This document shows positions 21,501-32,506 of a stretch of 64,000 nucleotides of DNA, one piece after another. Location of the stretch: contig CP136069.1 of NCBI GenBank assembly GCA_032622095.1, positions 190,207,122-190,271,121 of the forward strand, written 5' to 3'. The translations under genes were made by a program, and so were the position numbers. Position 1 is the first letter of the stretch. Each line of letters begins with the position of its first letter. The DNA is from Siphonodentalium dalli. Taxonomy: Eukaryota > Mollusca > Scaphopoda > Gadilida > Siphonodentaliidae. Below the pieces are notes generated by a model. The model was not told where the DNA came from, searched no databases, and worked only from the letters and a program-made list of their open reading frames with translations.

Positions 21501-22855
21501 TAACTAGCTCGTTTATATGTCGACGTGAACCAGTATTATCCCTACTGATTTAACTAGCTCGTTTATATGTCAACGTGAACCAGTATTATCCCTACTGATT
21601 TAACTAGCTCGTTTATATGTCGACGTGAACCAGTATTATCCCTACTGATTTAACTAGCTCGTTTATATGTCGACGTGAACCAGTATTATCCCTACTGATT
21701 TAACTAGCTCGTTTATATGTCGACGTGAACCAGTATTATCCCTACTGATTTAACTAGCTCGTTTATACGTCGACGTAAACCAGTATTATCCCTACTGATT
21801 TAACTAGCTCGTTTATATGACAATGTGAACCAGTATTATCCCTACTGATTTAACTAGCTCATTTATACGTCGACGTGAACCAGTATTATCCCTACTGATT
21901 TAACTAGCTCGTTTATATGTCAACGTGAACCAGTATTATCCCTACTGATTTAACTAGCTCGTTTATACGTCGACGTGAACCAATATTATCCCTACTGATT
22001 TAACTAGCTCGTTTATACGTCGACGTGAACCAGTATTATCCCTACTGATTTAACTAGCTCGTTTATATGACAATGTGAACCAGTATTATCCCTACTGATT
22101 TAACTAGCTCATTTATACGTCGACGTGAAGCAGTATTATCCCTACTGATTTAACTAGCTCGTTTATACGTCGACGTGAACCAGTATTATCCCTACTGATT
22201 TATATAATTAACTAGCTCATTTATACGTCGACGTGAACCAGTATTATCCCTACTGATTTAACTAGCTCGTTTATACATCGACGTGAACCAGTATTATCCC
22301 TACTGATTTAACTAGCTCGTTTATATGTCGACGTGAACCAGTATTATCCCTACGGATTTAACTAGCTCGTTTATACGTCGACGTGAACCAGTATTATCCC
22401 TACTGATTTAACTAGCTCATTTATATGTCGACGTGAACCAGTATTATCCCTACTGATTTAACTAGCTCGTTTATACGTCGACGTGAACCAGTATTATCCC
22501 TACTGATTTAACTAGCTCATTTATATGTCGACGTGAACCAGTATTATCCCTACTGATTTAACTAGCTCGTTTATATGTCGACGTGAACCAGTATTATCCC
22601 TACTGATTTAACTAGCTCGTTTATACGTCGACGTGAACCAGTATTATCCCTACTGATTTAACTAGCTCATTTATATGTCGACGTGAACCAGTATTATCCC
22701 TACTGATTTAACTAGCTCATTTATATGTCGACGTGAACCAGTATTATCCCTACTGATTTAACTAGCTCATTTATATGTCGACGTGAACCAGTATTATCCC
22801 TACTGATTTAACTAGCTCGTTTATATGTCGACGTGAACCAGTATTATCCCTACCG
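18568..22855 (+). repeat. 50-bp satellite array, about 86 units
   Basis: Units read CCCTACTGATTTAACTAGCT, then CGTTTATACGTCGACGTGAA, then CCAGTATTAT, giving a strict 50-bp period for almost 4.3 kb. The unit holds the 10-bp palindrome ACGTCGACGT. Variation is concentrated at its CpGs: ACG/ATG, TCG/TCA, CTCG/CTCA, and GTG/GTA after the last CG. Two higher-order periods exist: 288 bp at the left edge (marker GTTAATATGT at 18591 and 18879) and 697 bp in the middle (marker TAGCTAGTTT at 20011 and 20708). A unit near 22200 carries a small ATATAATT insertion. No coding. Confidence 0.97.
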
Positions 22856-23280
22856 ATTTCACCACGTGGTTTACATTTAAGGAAAGTTGGGACTAATCAG
22901 AGAGGTGATTGTGGTCTTTTGACTTGAAACTTTTTGGTCGCGTAAAATTTTCTTGGGCAATTTTCAAAAAAATAAAAATTGCCCATTTCGCCACCAATGG
23001 CATGAACCTTGGATGAGGTGCGGATCATGATTACAGTAGTGGATTCACCAGCATTTTGTAGATATATCATTGTACTCCCAAGAACGAAGTGAATGGTGCG
23101 TACACTGGGTAAAATGTGGTCAGACTGAATGGTGGATATAGTTGTTTGGATTCTCTGTGAGCTGTTAAAATGTCTCAATTTGATTTATTTGATTGTATGT
23201 ATTATAGCAGAAATTTCGAAATAAAATCAATATTATTTGATAGAAGTGTTTTCGGACAGGGGACATAGACTTATATTTAT
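22856..23280. other. Intergenic, nothing recognised
   Basis: A 93-codon minus ORF (22897-23178) lies here. Its composition is not clearly non-coding but there is no start context, acceptor, homologue in the window or recognisable domain, so it is not called as a gene. Confidence 0.35.
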
Positions 23281-23649
23281 TGTCCCCTGAAAAAAATATT
23301 TTTGGGGGACTATAGAAATGGACTTCGTCCGTCCGTCCATCACACTTTTGAGTACCTTCATGGTGTAATCATCTCCTCCTACAGATTTCATCCCAGATAT
23401 TTGAAACTTCAGAATATTGTTGCCCATATATTGAAGATGTGCAACATGTATATAGATGACGGAAAAAATATTTTTTGACAGAGTTATTAACCCTTTTCGA
23501 CTTAGAAAATTTTAACATTTTTTATAATCTTCTGTATGAGGGTACCTTCGTGGTGTAATCAACTCCTCCTACAGTTTTGATTATAGATATTTGAAAGTTC
23601 AGAGTATTGTTACCCTTTTCGGGGGACACTGTGGTCAGCTGACCTTTTA
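23281..23649 (+). mobile_element. TGTCCCC-family repeat, copy 1
   Basis: Begins TGTCCCCTGAAAAAAATATT with GGGGGACTATAG forming a head hairpin, followed by GACTTCGTCCGTCCGTCC, then two direct modules of about 175 bp (each with CTTCRTGGTGTAATCAWCTCC). Ends CGGGGGACACTGTGGTCAGC. Second copy at 57097-60104. A non-coding interspersed family. Confidence 0.75.
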
Positions 23650-24486
23650 TTATTTATTATTTTATACCCGGAAATGATATAAAACATATTTACGAAGAGA
23701 TAGAACATCTTTAAAGTATACATTAGAATGGTCTATTATTCATTTGGAGGGATGTTCAGCAATAAAAGCTGAAAGGTTAATACAAGTGCAGAAGTATTCA
23801 CATCCATTGTTCAGATAATATAAAGTTTGTTGATGTAAACATATTTATTCCAATCATAATAACATATTTAGACATTTTACAGTAAAATATAATAATATAG
23901 ATGATCAATTGATTGGATTAAACAACAAACCCAAGGGCTTTTATTAAGTTTGCTCCCCTTTTGTTTCGCGCCCGCTCTTCATTAAGTGTAGAGGGGGGGG
24001 GGGGGTCGGATGGGAAGGAATGAAAATATTATAATTATAGTAATGATTATGTCGTGAGCAGCAGGGAGAGAGAGAGAGAGATAGTGAAAGAGAGAGAGAG
24101 ATAAAGGGGATGAGATACTAGCAGAGGGGGCAGTGGTGAGGAGTTTTCAATAATTCAGTTGAGTTGTTGCGTAAACATAATGATGCTCGTCTATGGTATT
24201 CTTCGTGTGTCAGGTGCCATGGGAGGGGTCAATCGCAGCAGTTAATTGGTTACATCCGTCAATAATTAATTAAACATATATAGTGGGGAATATCATGCTG
24301 CCACATAACTCGACCGGAATCCAAAGCAATTCATTATCCATACAGGTGATAGAATAATGGGAATCTTTTTGTTCTCATGATATATGTCTGTACTGCATTA
24401 AATATTTGTTTGTTTTCCAGAAGGCTAAGCCGTGCAATAGAGTGTTCTCAGATAGGGCAACATTGGGTAGGGAGTTTGTTGAACTT
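23650..24486. other. Intergenic with simple repeats
   Basis: Holds a stretch near 23655-23730 resembling 37688-37765 (GAAGAGATAGA plus CATCTTTAA), a G-rich run (about 23990-24006) and a GA microsatellite (about 24066-24101). An acceptor-like TGTTTTCCAG (24411-24420) precedes a 23-codon open stretch that ends inside a repeat; not accepted as an exon. Confidence 0.45.
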
Positions 24487-24778
24487 ATCTGAACATTTCC
24501 TACGGGAATTGTGTGTCAATGAGTATCTCGTAGGATATAGAAAGGGTTACTATCTGGAAACAATGCTTTTCTATTCAACTATCTCAGCCACTGTTTGTGG
24601 GATGTCAGTGAAAATTGTTATGGAGGTTTGGCATCGGGAGTGCTTTAAAAAAAGTGCCTAATGGCAATGTTTGCCTGTGCGTTCCACAGTCATATTTCTT
24701 TGTTTATTTGAAAATAATAGTTTTTTGTCCATCTGAGCATTTCATCCATGGGTTATCCAGGTTCGCGGCCATTAAGTT

Positions 24779-25488
24779 TACTGGTAGCAGTAAATATTTG
24801 CTTACATTTTGAGAGTTCCACACATAGAAAATAAATAATGAGCCTTGTACCTTGTAATTGTAAAAAATTATATATCATATATAGAGGATCTCCAATGATG
24901 GGATACAAGATACAAGATTTTATGAAACGAGTTTGATAAATTTGATTCACAACAAGTCGTAGACCTCAAAGTGACTCGATCCCATCTACATGTCAATGTC
25001 AACAACCATGATGAGATGTGAATCAAATTTATGAAACAAGTTTCATAAATCTTATATCCCAACAAAACGAGCTAAAGATCTTGTATATCACATGAAAAAA
25101 AATAGAGCTTTATGCCTTTTTAACAAATCAAAATCTTTAAAAGAAGCTAAAAAATGCATGTAAAATGCTTAAATGCATGGCTTTGTACAACAGTATTGCG
25201 CGCTCTGGCTTGCGACAAAAAATATAGTCACCCAATTTGCCTCTTTGTTTTTGTGCCTATTTTCATTAGTGCAACGAAGTTGGACAATAATTGAACTTTA
25301 ATGAACAAAGCAATCATGTCTGGTATTTGTGTCAAGAGCGGCTTTTCAAAAGAGTATAATGCTCGCTGTAAATTTTTTGGCGCGATGCCAAGTATCCCGG
25401 TTATTTGTCACAAGTGAGATATAAGGAAATATGTAATGGCTTTTTTAATGATATATGGGTTTCATGTGATATATATACATATATACAA
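24779..25488 (+). mobile_element. Interspersed repeat D2, uninterrupted copy
   Basis: Continuous match to 2006-2316 plus 4495-4904, proving those two blocks were once one element. Its own 65-codon ORFs match those of the other copy and are non-functional by-products. Confidence 0.8.
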
Positions 25489-25612
25489 TGTGTGTGGTAA
25501 TGGGTTTGTTGATACGGCATGAGTGACAGTGTGGAAGGACAGAATGAGACGTACATTAACACACATTCAGGAACATACAAGGCTTGTTTTGTAACATGTG
25601 ATGATCTTATTA

Positions 25613-26618
25613 TTAGCTCAACTTTACTTTGTACCTTTGGTCAGATCATTTATGAAATATGTCATGGTTGTTGACTTTGACGCGTAGATGCGAACGAGTC
25701 ACTTTGGGGTCAATCGGCAAAAAAACATGGCCACCAATGGCCATCTTGGATTTTAAATTCAATCCATTAGCACGGGCTACATCATGAAATTTGTCAAACT
25801 TGAAATGGGAAACGGGTCATTTTGAAACTTAGATGGGAGACAAGTCATTTTGGTGTCAATCGGCCATAAAACATGGCTGCTGGCAGCCATCTTGGATTTT
25901 ACTCTTTGCATGGCTAAATCCTTTGGCATGGGTTACAGGTCGTACCTTTGATCAGATCATTATGAACTTTGTTATGGCTGTTAGCATTGACATGTATATG
26001 GGAACGAGTCATTTTGGGGTCATTCGGCCTTAAAAGATGGCTGCCGGCACCAATCTTGGATTTTATGCTTTGCATGACTAGATCCTTGGGCAAAACCTAG
26101 ACCACATCCCTCAACTGATCATCACCACACTTCCTATGGATCATCGGGGAGACCTCTAAATGGGAGCCATTGGCCATCTTGGATTTTAATCTTTGTATGA
26201 CTAAATAATTTGGTACACCCTACTTGTCCAATCGTTACTAAACTTAACATGGATCTTCGGGATGACCACAGGATGGGAGTAATCTAGATTTTCTGAATTT
26301 CGTTAATAAACATGCCACCTGGCAGCCATTTTGGATTTAACTTTTTGTGTGACTAAATCCTTTAGCACACCCTACAGTCCACCTCCCTTATCTGATCATC
26401 ACCAAACTTCATATTGATTTTGATATTGATCCGCTAGATGAGAGTTATCAAATATTTGGTTGCCAGTGGCCATATTGGATTTTACTTTAAATAGATCATC
26501 ATGTTGATATCTAGTATTACTTAGACATTTCAGCTTCGCATTCCTAATCACTCAATTGACTGTAACACATGAAATTATCCCCTCTCGAAGTTGAGCTACA
26601 GTGTCAGTGACACTTTTA
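25613..26618 (+). mobile_element. AGCTCAAC-family repeat, copy 2
   Basis: Starts TTAGCTCAACTTTACTTTG (the partner arm of the head hairpin is deleted) and ends AAGTTGAGCTACAGTGTCAG. It has several AAAACATGGC-CAGCCATCTTGG modules. It is followed directly by element E sequence (TTTTATAGTTCCGG), so it inserted at the start of an E copy. Confidence 0.75.
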
Positions 26619-26880
26619 TTTTATAGTTCCGGTTTCATGGTTGAGGGGAATGTCATTCATATTGGTGATGATAACGGGATGCGTATGGAATTCATGTTTT
26701 GTACAGATTTGTAGATATGGAACATCAAGAACACTATGATTCTTGGAACAAGGGTGTAATAAGTACCCGTAACAAGGGTGTAATAAGTACCCGTTCTTAA
26801 ATAAAATATCCGGCTTTCAAATGTAGCCCTTACTGTAACTACCGTGTTAAATTTACCGACATGCAAATCCCTTGGGGAGA
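26619..26880 (+). mobile_element. Interspersed repeat E, partial
   Basis: Matches the first part of 16996-17110 (TTCCGGTTTCATGGTTGAGG, GGAACAAGGGTGTAATAA). It includes a 23-bp direct duplication (ACAAGGGTGTAATAAGTACC, twice between 26750 and 26790). Confidence 0.6.
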
Positions 26881-27010
26881 GATTCTTTGATTTGGGACAC
26901 CAGGGTATCGAGTCTAGGTTGACACATCCGTCACGGTTTATGTTGTCCAGGGTTTTAGCATCACTGGAAAAGCATCAGTTATGGTGATTAACCATACCAT
27001 TAGTAGCTTG

Positions 27011-27407
27011 GATGTCCCCCCCCCAAATCTTATTAATCGTACTCAATCCGATCAGACGCTCCTAAATTACTATTTCTTTGAGTCGAGGAACCCACCCATC
27101 AAAGCTCAGGGTGATTAGATATAAATTTTTGAAGTTTTCTATTTCTATTGTTTGTGGACCAGAAGCACGTGGTCAAACGAACAAAGATGCGGATGAAGAT
27201 GGATAACTCTAAAACTTGATTTTAGAGTTATCCACCTTCATCCTAATCTTCATCCATTTGACTACATGGTTCTGGTCAACAAAGAATAGAAATAGCAAAC
27301 TTCAAAAATTTATATCTAATCACCCTGAGCTTTGATGGGTGGGTTCCTCGACTCAAAGAAATAGTAATTTAGGAGCGTCTGATCGGATTGAGTACGATTA
27401 ATAAGAT

Positions 27408-27442
<35 letters not shown>

Positions 27443-27447
27443 ATCAA
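27011..27447. mobile_element. TTAA-type palindromic MITE family S, copy 2, with extended arms
   Basis: Core from TTAA 27033-27036 to TTAA 27398-27401; ends CGTACTCAATCCGATCAGAC and its inverse. Unusually the symmetry continues past both TTAA sites: GATGTCC, C9, AAATCTTA on the left; TAAGATTT, G31 (27410-27440), GGACATC-type sequence on the right. The palindrome therefore includes a homopolymer that has grown on one arm only. Confidence 0.85.
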
Positions 27448-27509
27448 TAATTCTGCTAACCATACTATTGTATTGGATCATGCTGTCCAGAGCCTGGGAT
27501 CCAAGATTA

Positions 27510-27721
27510 TTAACCCTTTTCATGAAGTGAGTTGCTCTGGCACAGCATTAAAGAGCCTGTACCAGGGCATTTTCTTATATATGCAAGTCTCACATAGGGT
27601 GCCTCGCATATATAAGATAATGGACTGGCTTACAAGGCCAACGTTTTCTATATAAGCGAGGCTCCCTATGGTAGACTTGCATATATAAGAGAATGCATTG
27701 GCCCAGTCACGTAAGGGTTAA
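27510..27721 (+). mobile_element. Paired-hairpin MITE family H, type B
   Basis: TTAA at 27510-27513 and 27718-27721; starts CCCTTTTCATGAAGTGAG, ends CACGTAAGGG. Two hairpins, the second with a shortened left arm. Confidence 0.85.
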
Positions 27722-27746
27722 TAGGGGGGAACAAAGGGCATAAATG

Positions 27747-28268
27747 TACATATCTCGAACATATGTCGCCTCGCATATATAAGAGAATGCATTGGCCTAA
27801 CAATGTTTTATAATGTTTTATCATGATTTCTTACATTCTTTAAAAGAAAATGATTTTTTTTCTTACATTCTATAACAATTTTTATCATATTTTCTTACAT
27901 TTTTATCATTTTTTATCATTATTTCTTACATTCTTTAAAAACAAATGATCATTTTTTTCATTTTTTCTTACATTTTTTAACAATTATAAAAAAATAATTT
28001 GTTAGGCCAATGCATTCTTTTATATATGCGAGGCGACCTATGGTTCCCACCCACCACCCCATCCCGCCACCCATAGCATCTTATGCGCCGCAGGCGCCCG
28101 TATAGAGGCTACTGACCACATAAATAATAAGGATAAGTTCCCACCCACCACCCCACCCATAGTATCTTATGCGCCGCAGGCGCCCGTATAGAGGCTACTG
28201 CCCACATAAATAATAAGGATATATAAGAGAATGCATTGGCACAGGGGTCCAGTCATGGAAGTGGTTAA
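27747..28268 (-). mobile_element. Family H element with expanded spacer and a foreign hairpin loop
   Basis: The left hairpin is half missing (only CGCCTCGCATATATAAGAGA remains). The spacer is about five degenerate copies of TTTCTTACATTCTTTAACAA-like sequence (27803-28000). The right hairpin has lost its loop and part of one arm to a GC-rich tandem duplication (28039-28222). Ends near TTAA 28265-28268. The stretch TTAATAGGGSGAACAAAGGG flanks it on both sides (27718, 28265). Confidence 0.7.
28039..28222 (+). repeat. Tandem duplication, about 95 bp x 2, inside a hairpin
   Basis: Two copies of TTCCCACCCACCACCCC...TTATGCGCCGCAGGCGCCCG...AATAATAAGGAT. Far more GC-rich than its surroundings and with its own mini-hairpin (GGCGCCTGCGGCGC complement). 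It sits exactly where the loop of a type A hairpin should be. Confidence 0.8.
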
Positions 28269-28336
28269 TAGGGCGAACAAAGGGCATAAATCTATCATTG
28301 CATTTCAATATATTAGTTTATTTAACCACTTTAATA

Positions 28337-28457
28337 CATTAATCGGCAATGAAAACAAAATGGAGGTACATGAAGTAATTAATCGGCAATGAAAACAATA
28401 TGGAGGTACATGAAGTGATTAATCAGCAATGATAACAATATGGAACATGAAGTGATT
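28337..28457 (+). repeat. About 40-bp tandem repeat, 3 copies
   Basis: Units read ATTAATCGGCAATGAAAACA then TATGGAGGTACATGAAGT; the third is slightly shortened. Confidence 0.85.
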
Positions 28458-29757
28458 GCGATGTAATGTGCGCCCATAATACTCCACATAGAAAAGCTTA
28501 ATATGCTTTACAATATAATAACATTCATCAACACTACATGTATATCATATTCTGCGCAGCTCATTGATGCACCATGTATTCACATGTAATACCATTCTCC
28601 CCTTAGCTTCGGCCTCGCACAATAATGAGCATTCATCAAGACTATATCATATACTATGCAGCTCCTTCATGTGCCACATATTCACACTACATTATATAAT
28701 ATGACCATACACCAGCGTAACTAACGAACCATATTTAACCACATGCATAATCTAGCATATATCTGTGCCTTTTTTTATCTTATAAAAATAACTTCATAGA
28801 TGCGTATTCCTTAGGCCTTATATCGTGGTGTGATTATGATTAATTACACTTTAGACATGCACAAGGAATGATCGAGAGTGTGTCCTATAGCTAGCAATTT
28901 TGTGTATAAATTAGGTCCGTCATAAATCGGGCCATGTGAGAAATCAGAGATTCATAATGCAAACAGACTACGAGCTCACCACCTCAGACTTAAAACCTAA
29001 AAACAAAATGTTAGGAGCCGTTCCTTTTGTACAAATTAGTAACAGAATATAAACTCCAAGATCAAACTGAAAGTATTCAAAAGTCAAGACTGTTGGTTGT
29101 TGTCGAGAGTGGAGTTATTTACTGAAATTATCCATTATATTATTGATGCTGTGTGCACAATCTGATTGAGATGTGTACTATACAAAGAAGCTTGTCGATT
29201 TCATCATGTTCCTTTCATTCATAAAATGTCATCATGTCGATTTAAACGAAAATCAATGAACAACGTCATCATATAGCTTTCACCATCGAGCGAATTCGCG
29301 ATATCATGAATGTATCTTCTGCTTTGTTCATACGTATGTGTTCCTTGTCAATTCATGAAAATAGTAAGATAATTTAAACGCGATAGAATGACGGTTTCAT
29401 GCATCAAAATTTCAATTTTGATTTCAGTTTTGTCTCCCGCCCTGCCAGAGTGATTGAGATTTTCCCATTGCAAGCACGATTTATATTTTTGGCCACCCCA
29501 ATACAAATATTTGACAGTCCTTAATATGCCATATTTATATTCTCAATAGATAGTAATAGGTTTGACTTGTAATGCATGTAGCTATTGCCAACGAAAGTCA
29601 CCTGATTCGCATGATCGTTCCGACTACATTTATTTGGATAAGATTTTTTGTGTGTTTGGTTCTTTGGATTATACAGGTGAGTACACTGGAGGACCTAGGA
29701 GACAATGATCCATATTTATAGAATATTAATAAAAATACTGACGTGTTAAAATAATAT
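28458..29757. other. Intergenic, nothing recognised
   Basis: 1.3 kb of AT-rich sequence without ORFs over 60 codons and without matches noticed elsewhere in the window. One of the longest repeat-poor stretches here, so regulatory sequence is possible but not shown. Confidence 0.45.
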
Positions 29758-29861
29758 CTCCTTAATATTAATACATATATAATACAGGTATATTATACAT
29801 GGAAACATATCTCCTTAATATTAATACATATGTAATACAGGTATATTGTACATGGAAACAA
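29758..29861 (+). repeat. 53-bp direct duplication
   Basis: ATCTCCTTAATATTAATACA...CAGGTATATTRTACATGG occurs twice in tandem. Confidence 0.85.
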
Positions 29862-29863
29862 AT

Positions 29864-30117
29864 TTAACCCTTCCATGACTGGAGCCTCCTGAATTTTGCG
29901 AAAACCTGTGCCAATGCATTCTCGAATATATGCAAGTCTCCCATAGGGAGCCTCATATATAAAAGAGAATGCCTTGGCCTAACAATATTTACCTTATAAG
30001 CCAATGCTTCTCTTATATATGCGAGGCTCCCTATGGGAGACTTGAATATATGAGAGAAGGCACTGGCACAGCATTATGAATACTGCACGAGCGTAGCTCT
30101 GGTCATGAAAGGGTTAA
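29864..30117 (+). mobile_element. Paired-hairpin MITE family H, type B, complete (254 bp)
   Basis: TTAA at both ends (29864-29867, 30114-30117). TIRs CCCTTCCATGACTGGAGC and GCTCTGGTCATGAAAGGG. Two hairpins with CTCCCATAGGGAG centres, arms weathered in the first. Confidence 0.9.
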
Positions 30118-30134
30118 TAAGACGATCAACAATA

Positions 30135-30351
30135 TACAGTAATGCCCTAAATAATCGACTCCTAAACCGCAGCAGAATTATGGGTAATTTTTCAGGATTA
30201 AGTCGGAAATATGGCTTGTTGCCATTCATCGGAAAGCTCTCAGTGAGAGCTTTCTGATGAATGGCAACAAGCCATATTTCCGACTAAATCCTGAAAAGTT
30301 ACCCATAATTCTGCTGTGGTTAAGGAGTCGATTATTTAGGGCATTACTGTA
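30135..30351. mobile_element. Mariner-like palindromic MITE family Q, complete
   Basis: A near-perfect 217-bp palindrome starting TACAGTAATGCCCTAAATAA and ending GGGCATTACTGTA, with TA at both ends as the likely target. The centre GGAAAGCTCTCAGTGAGAGC still pairs. Non-coding; Tc1/mariner affinity is inferred from TA plus CAGT ends. Confidence 0.85.
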
Positions 30352-30414
30352 TGTCTGTTCACTGCTCTCAGGAAATTACATGGGATAAAACGTGATGTGA
30401 TTTCATTCTCTTCC

Positions 30415-30990
30415 AAAAGTTATAGCTGTTCAAGAATTTATTACCTGCTCGTTCCTAGAATTAGTGTTACTGCTGTCCATATTTACAAATATGTAAACCC
30501 CATGTGTTCCGTAAGCATTCTGTTTACATCACACAATGTAAATGACTTTTGCTTTAAAGGGGGACTGTACACTAAATCCGACCATTTATGAGACCATCTC
30601 CTTTTATACTCAACAGAGTGTATTTTTCACTAATCCATGGCTCAAATTCATTCATTTGTTGCATATATTCTAAAGGAGATGGTCCCATAAATGGCCGGAT
30701 TTAATGTACAGTACCCCTTTAACTATTTAAACTGGAACTATAAAATAAAAGCATCATCACATGACATTAACAAGCCCTGTCCGTTTCTGAATAAACCTTG
30801 TAAGTCATGTTTTTTTTTAAATTCGCAGATTCTAGGACAAGAAGCGTGTAATAAACACAGAACGAGATGTGTGTTAATGGGTTTGTCAATACACAATAGT
30901 GCCATATCAATCAATTTGCAGAAAATTGTCACAAAATACCATTTAACCAAATAACTACTACAAAAGTAAAGTGACATCCAATAAACTACA
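30415..30990 (-). mobile_element. Interspersed repeat E, inverted copy split by a MITE
   Basis: 30415-30553 and 30723-30760 are the reverse complement of the start of element E (ACTATAAAATAAAAGCATCA). Family P (30554-30722) has inserted between them at a TTAA. Beyond about 30830 a forward piece (AAGCGTGTAATAAACACAGA) follows, so the region is itself an inverted pair. Confidence 0.65.
30554..30722. mobile_element. TTAA-type palindromic MITE family P, complete (169 bp)
   Basis: TTAA at 30554-30557 and 30719-30722; ends AAAGGGGGACTGTACACTAA and GTACAGTACCCCT. An almost continuous palindrome with centre near 30638. Lies within an E copy, which supplies the empty-site reference. Confidence 0.9.
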
Positions 30991-31029
30991 AATGTAGTTA
31001 GCATTTATAAAACTACAATGCCATGACAC

Positions 31030-31650
31030 TTAAAGGTACTCATCAGATTCGATGGTCCCCATATCATCAGATTCGATGGTCCCCATATCATCAGATTCGA
31101 TGGTCCCCATATCATCAGATTCGATGGTCCCCATATCATCAGATTCGATGGTCCTCATATCATCAGATTCGATGGTCCCCATATCATCAGATTCGATGGT
31201 CCCCATATCATCAGATTCGATGGTCCCCATATCATCAGATTCGATGGTCCCCATATCAGATTCCAATTTTTTTTTTTTAAATGCCGCTTCAGTTATCAGA
31301 ATCGATTAATTGCCCAAAAATAATGCTAACCACAGTCAACTATAGTATAAAATTTCCCTATTATATTTCAACATTTTGTTCAACATAATTTAGTCAGATT
31401 GTCAAATATCTAAGAACCAAACTCACTTGATTTTAGAGTATCCATCTTCATCTGCAATTTGCTTTGAGACTCAGCCCGTCGACTTTTTGCCAGGCAGCTA
31501 AAAAGTACCGGTGGTTAATAATATTTTCAAAAAAATCGATATCTGACCACTCCGAGCTTTGATGGGTGGGTTCCTCGAATCGAATCAAATATTTTTTACC
31601 ACTGAAACCAAAGGAATAGTAATTTGGGAGCGTTAATTCGGATTTGTGTA
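31030..31650. mobile_element. TTAA-type MITE family S, copy 3, with minisatellite in its end
   Basis: Starts TTAAAGGTACTCATCAG; interior GCCGCTTCAGTTATCAGAAT matches copy 5 (54950). The right arm ends near GGGAGCGTTAATTCGGATT, weathered. The left terminal segment has been amplified (31041-31256). Confidence 0.75.
31041..31256 (+). repeat. 24-bp minisatellite, 9 copies
   Basis: Nine units of CATCAGATTCGATGGTCCCC+ATAT, nearly identical (one CCTC variant). The unit corresponds to bases just inside the terminus of family S (compare GATTCGATGGTCCCCATATA at 54893), so it is an amplified transposon end. Because 24 is a multiple of 3 it yields open frames on both strands; these are not genes. Confidence 0.95.
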
Positions 31651-31982
31651 TCGTGAAACAACAAATATAGTTATCATTTTGTAAAACTAGAATGTGACGA
31701 CACTTAACCTCTTCCTGTGGTGGACATAGCCAGAATATGGGCTGTCTTCCTGTCCACAACATTGTATGCTATCCTCATAACCTGTCCTTCAATCCCTTTT
31801 TCATAACTGTATCATTAACAGAGGGATGTGGCTAATGGTCTGCATGGGGGGAAATTTTTCAAATGATAATAATCGATCCATTTTATATATAGCATATTCC
31901 ACAATGAACGTATTTCAATGCACTTTACTAATCATTTATTAATTTCAGACCAAAATTTTAACAAAATACAGAACAAATCAAC
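31651..31982. other. Intergenic, nothing recognised
   Basis: Unique AT-rich stretch between a family S and a family G element. A 104-codon minus ORF overlaps the MITE and is not credible. Confidence 0.4.
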
Positions 31983-31990
31983 TGTTGGTC

Positions 31991-32437
31991 CAAGCCTGAG
32001 TTTAGTATGCAGAATGAGGTCCCCAGAGGGTGAATTTAGTGACACTATCCCGCGTAGTGGGCTAGCATCACCAAATTCATCCTCTGGGGACCTAATTCTG
32101 CTTAGGCCTCATCTTCTCTGGAAAGTTTCTTTATTATCAAATTTCTATAGAAACTTCTTCACATAGATTCTATTTCTTTTTTAGTTTAGTTCTCTATATC
32201 CCCAAATTGGCAGATGACACATTGCATAATCAAGGTTCCCAATGAGTGTACATCACAATATTCACCATTTGGGAACTTCACTCCGAGTCTGTCTTCCATA
32301 GCAGATGAGGCCGATGCAGAATGAGGTCCTCAGAGGGTGAATTTGGCAATGCTAGCCAACTGTGTGGGATAGCGTCACTAAATTCACCCTCTGGGGACCT
32401 CATGCTGCAAATGACAGGCACACTAAACTCAGGCTTG
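31991..32437. mobile_element. hAT-type MITE family G, 447 bp, with target duplication
   Basis: TIRs CAAGCCTGAGTTTAGT and ACTAAACTCAGGCTTG, flanked by a perfect 8-bp duplication TGTTGGTC (31983-31990, 32438-32445). The left arm has one complete hairpin module, the right arm another, plus outer modules with GAACTTCACTCCGAGTCTG. Non-coding. Confidence 0.92.
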
Positions 32438-32506
32438 TGTTGGTCTAAAAACAACAAAATCTCCACTAATTATTGGTCGGAAAATCAAACAATGAGAACA
32501 AATATT

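Noticed and set aside
18568-22855. CRISPR array
   Set aside because: Regular 50-bp periodicity looked array-like, but there are no unique spacers; units are contiguous and near identical, and the context is eukaryotic.
24421-24489. Possible plus-strand exon after TGTTTTCCAG
   Set aside because: Only 23 codons, and the stop falls within a dispersed copy of repeat U.
31023-31309. ORFs on both strands with 8-aa repeats
   Set aside because: Produced by a 24-bp minisatellite whose unit is a multiple of three; no independent evidence for coding.
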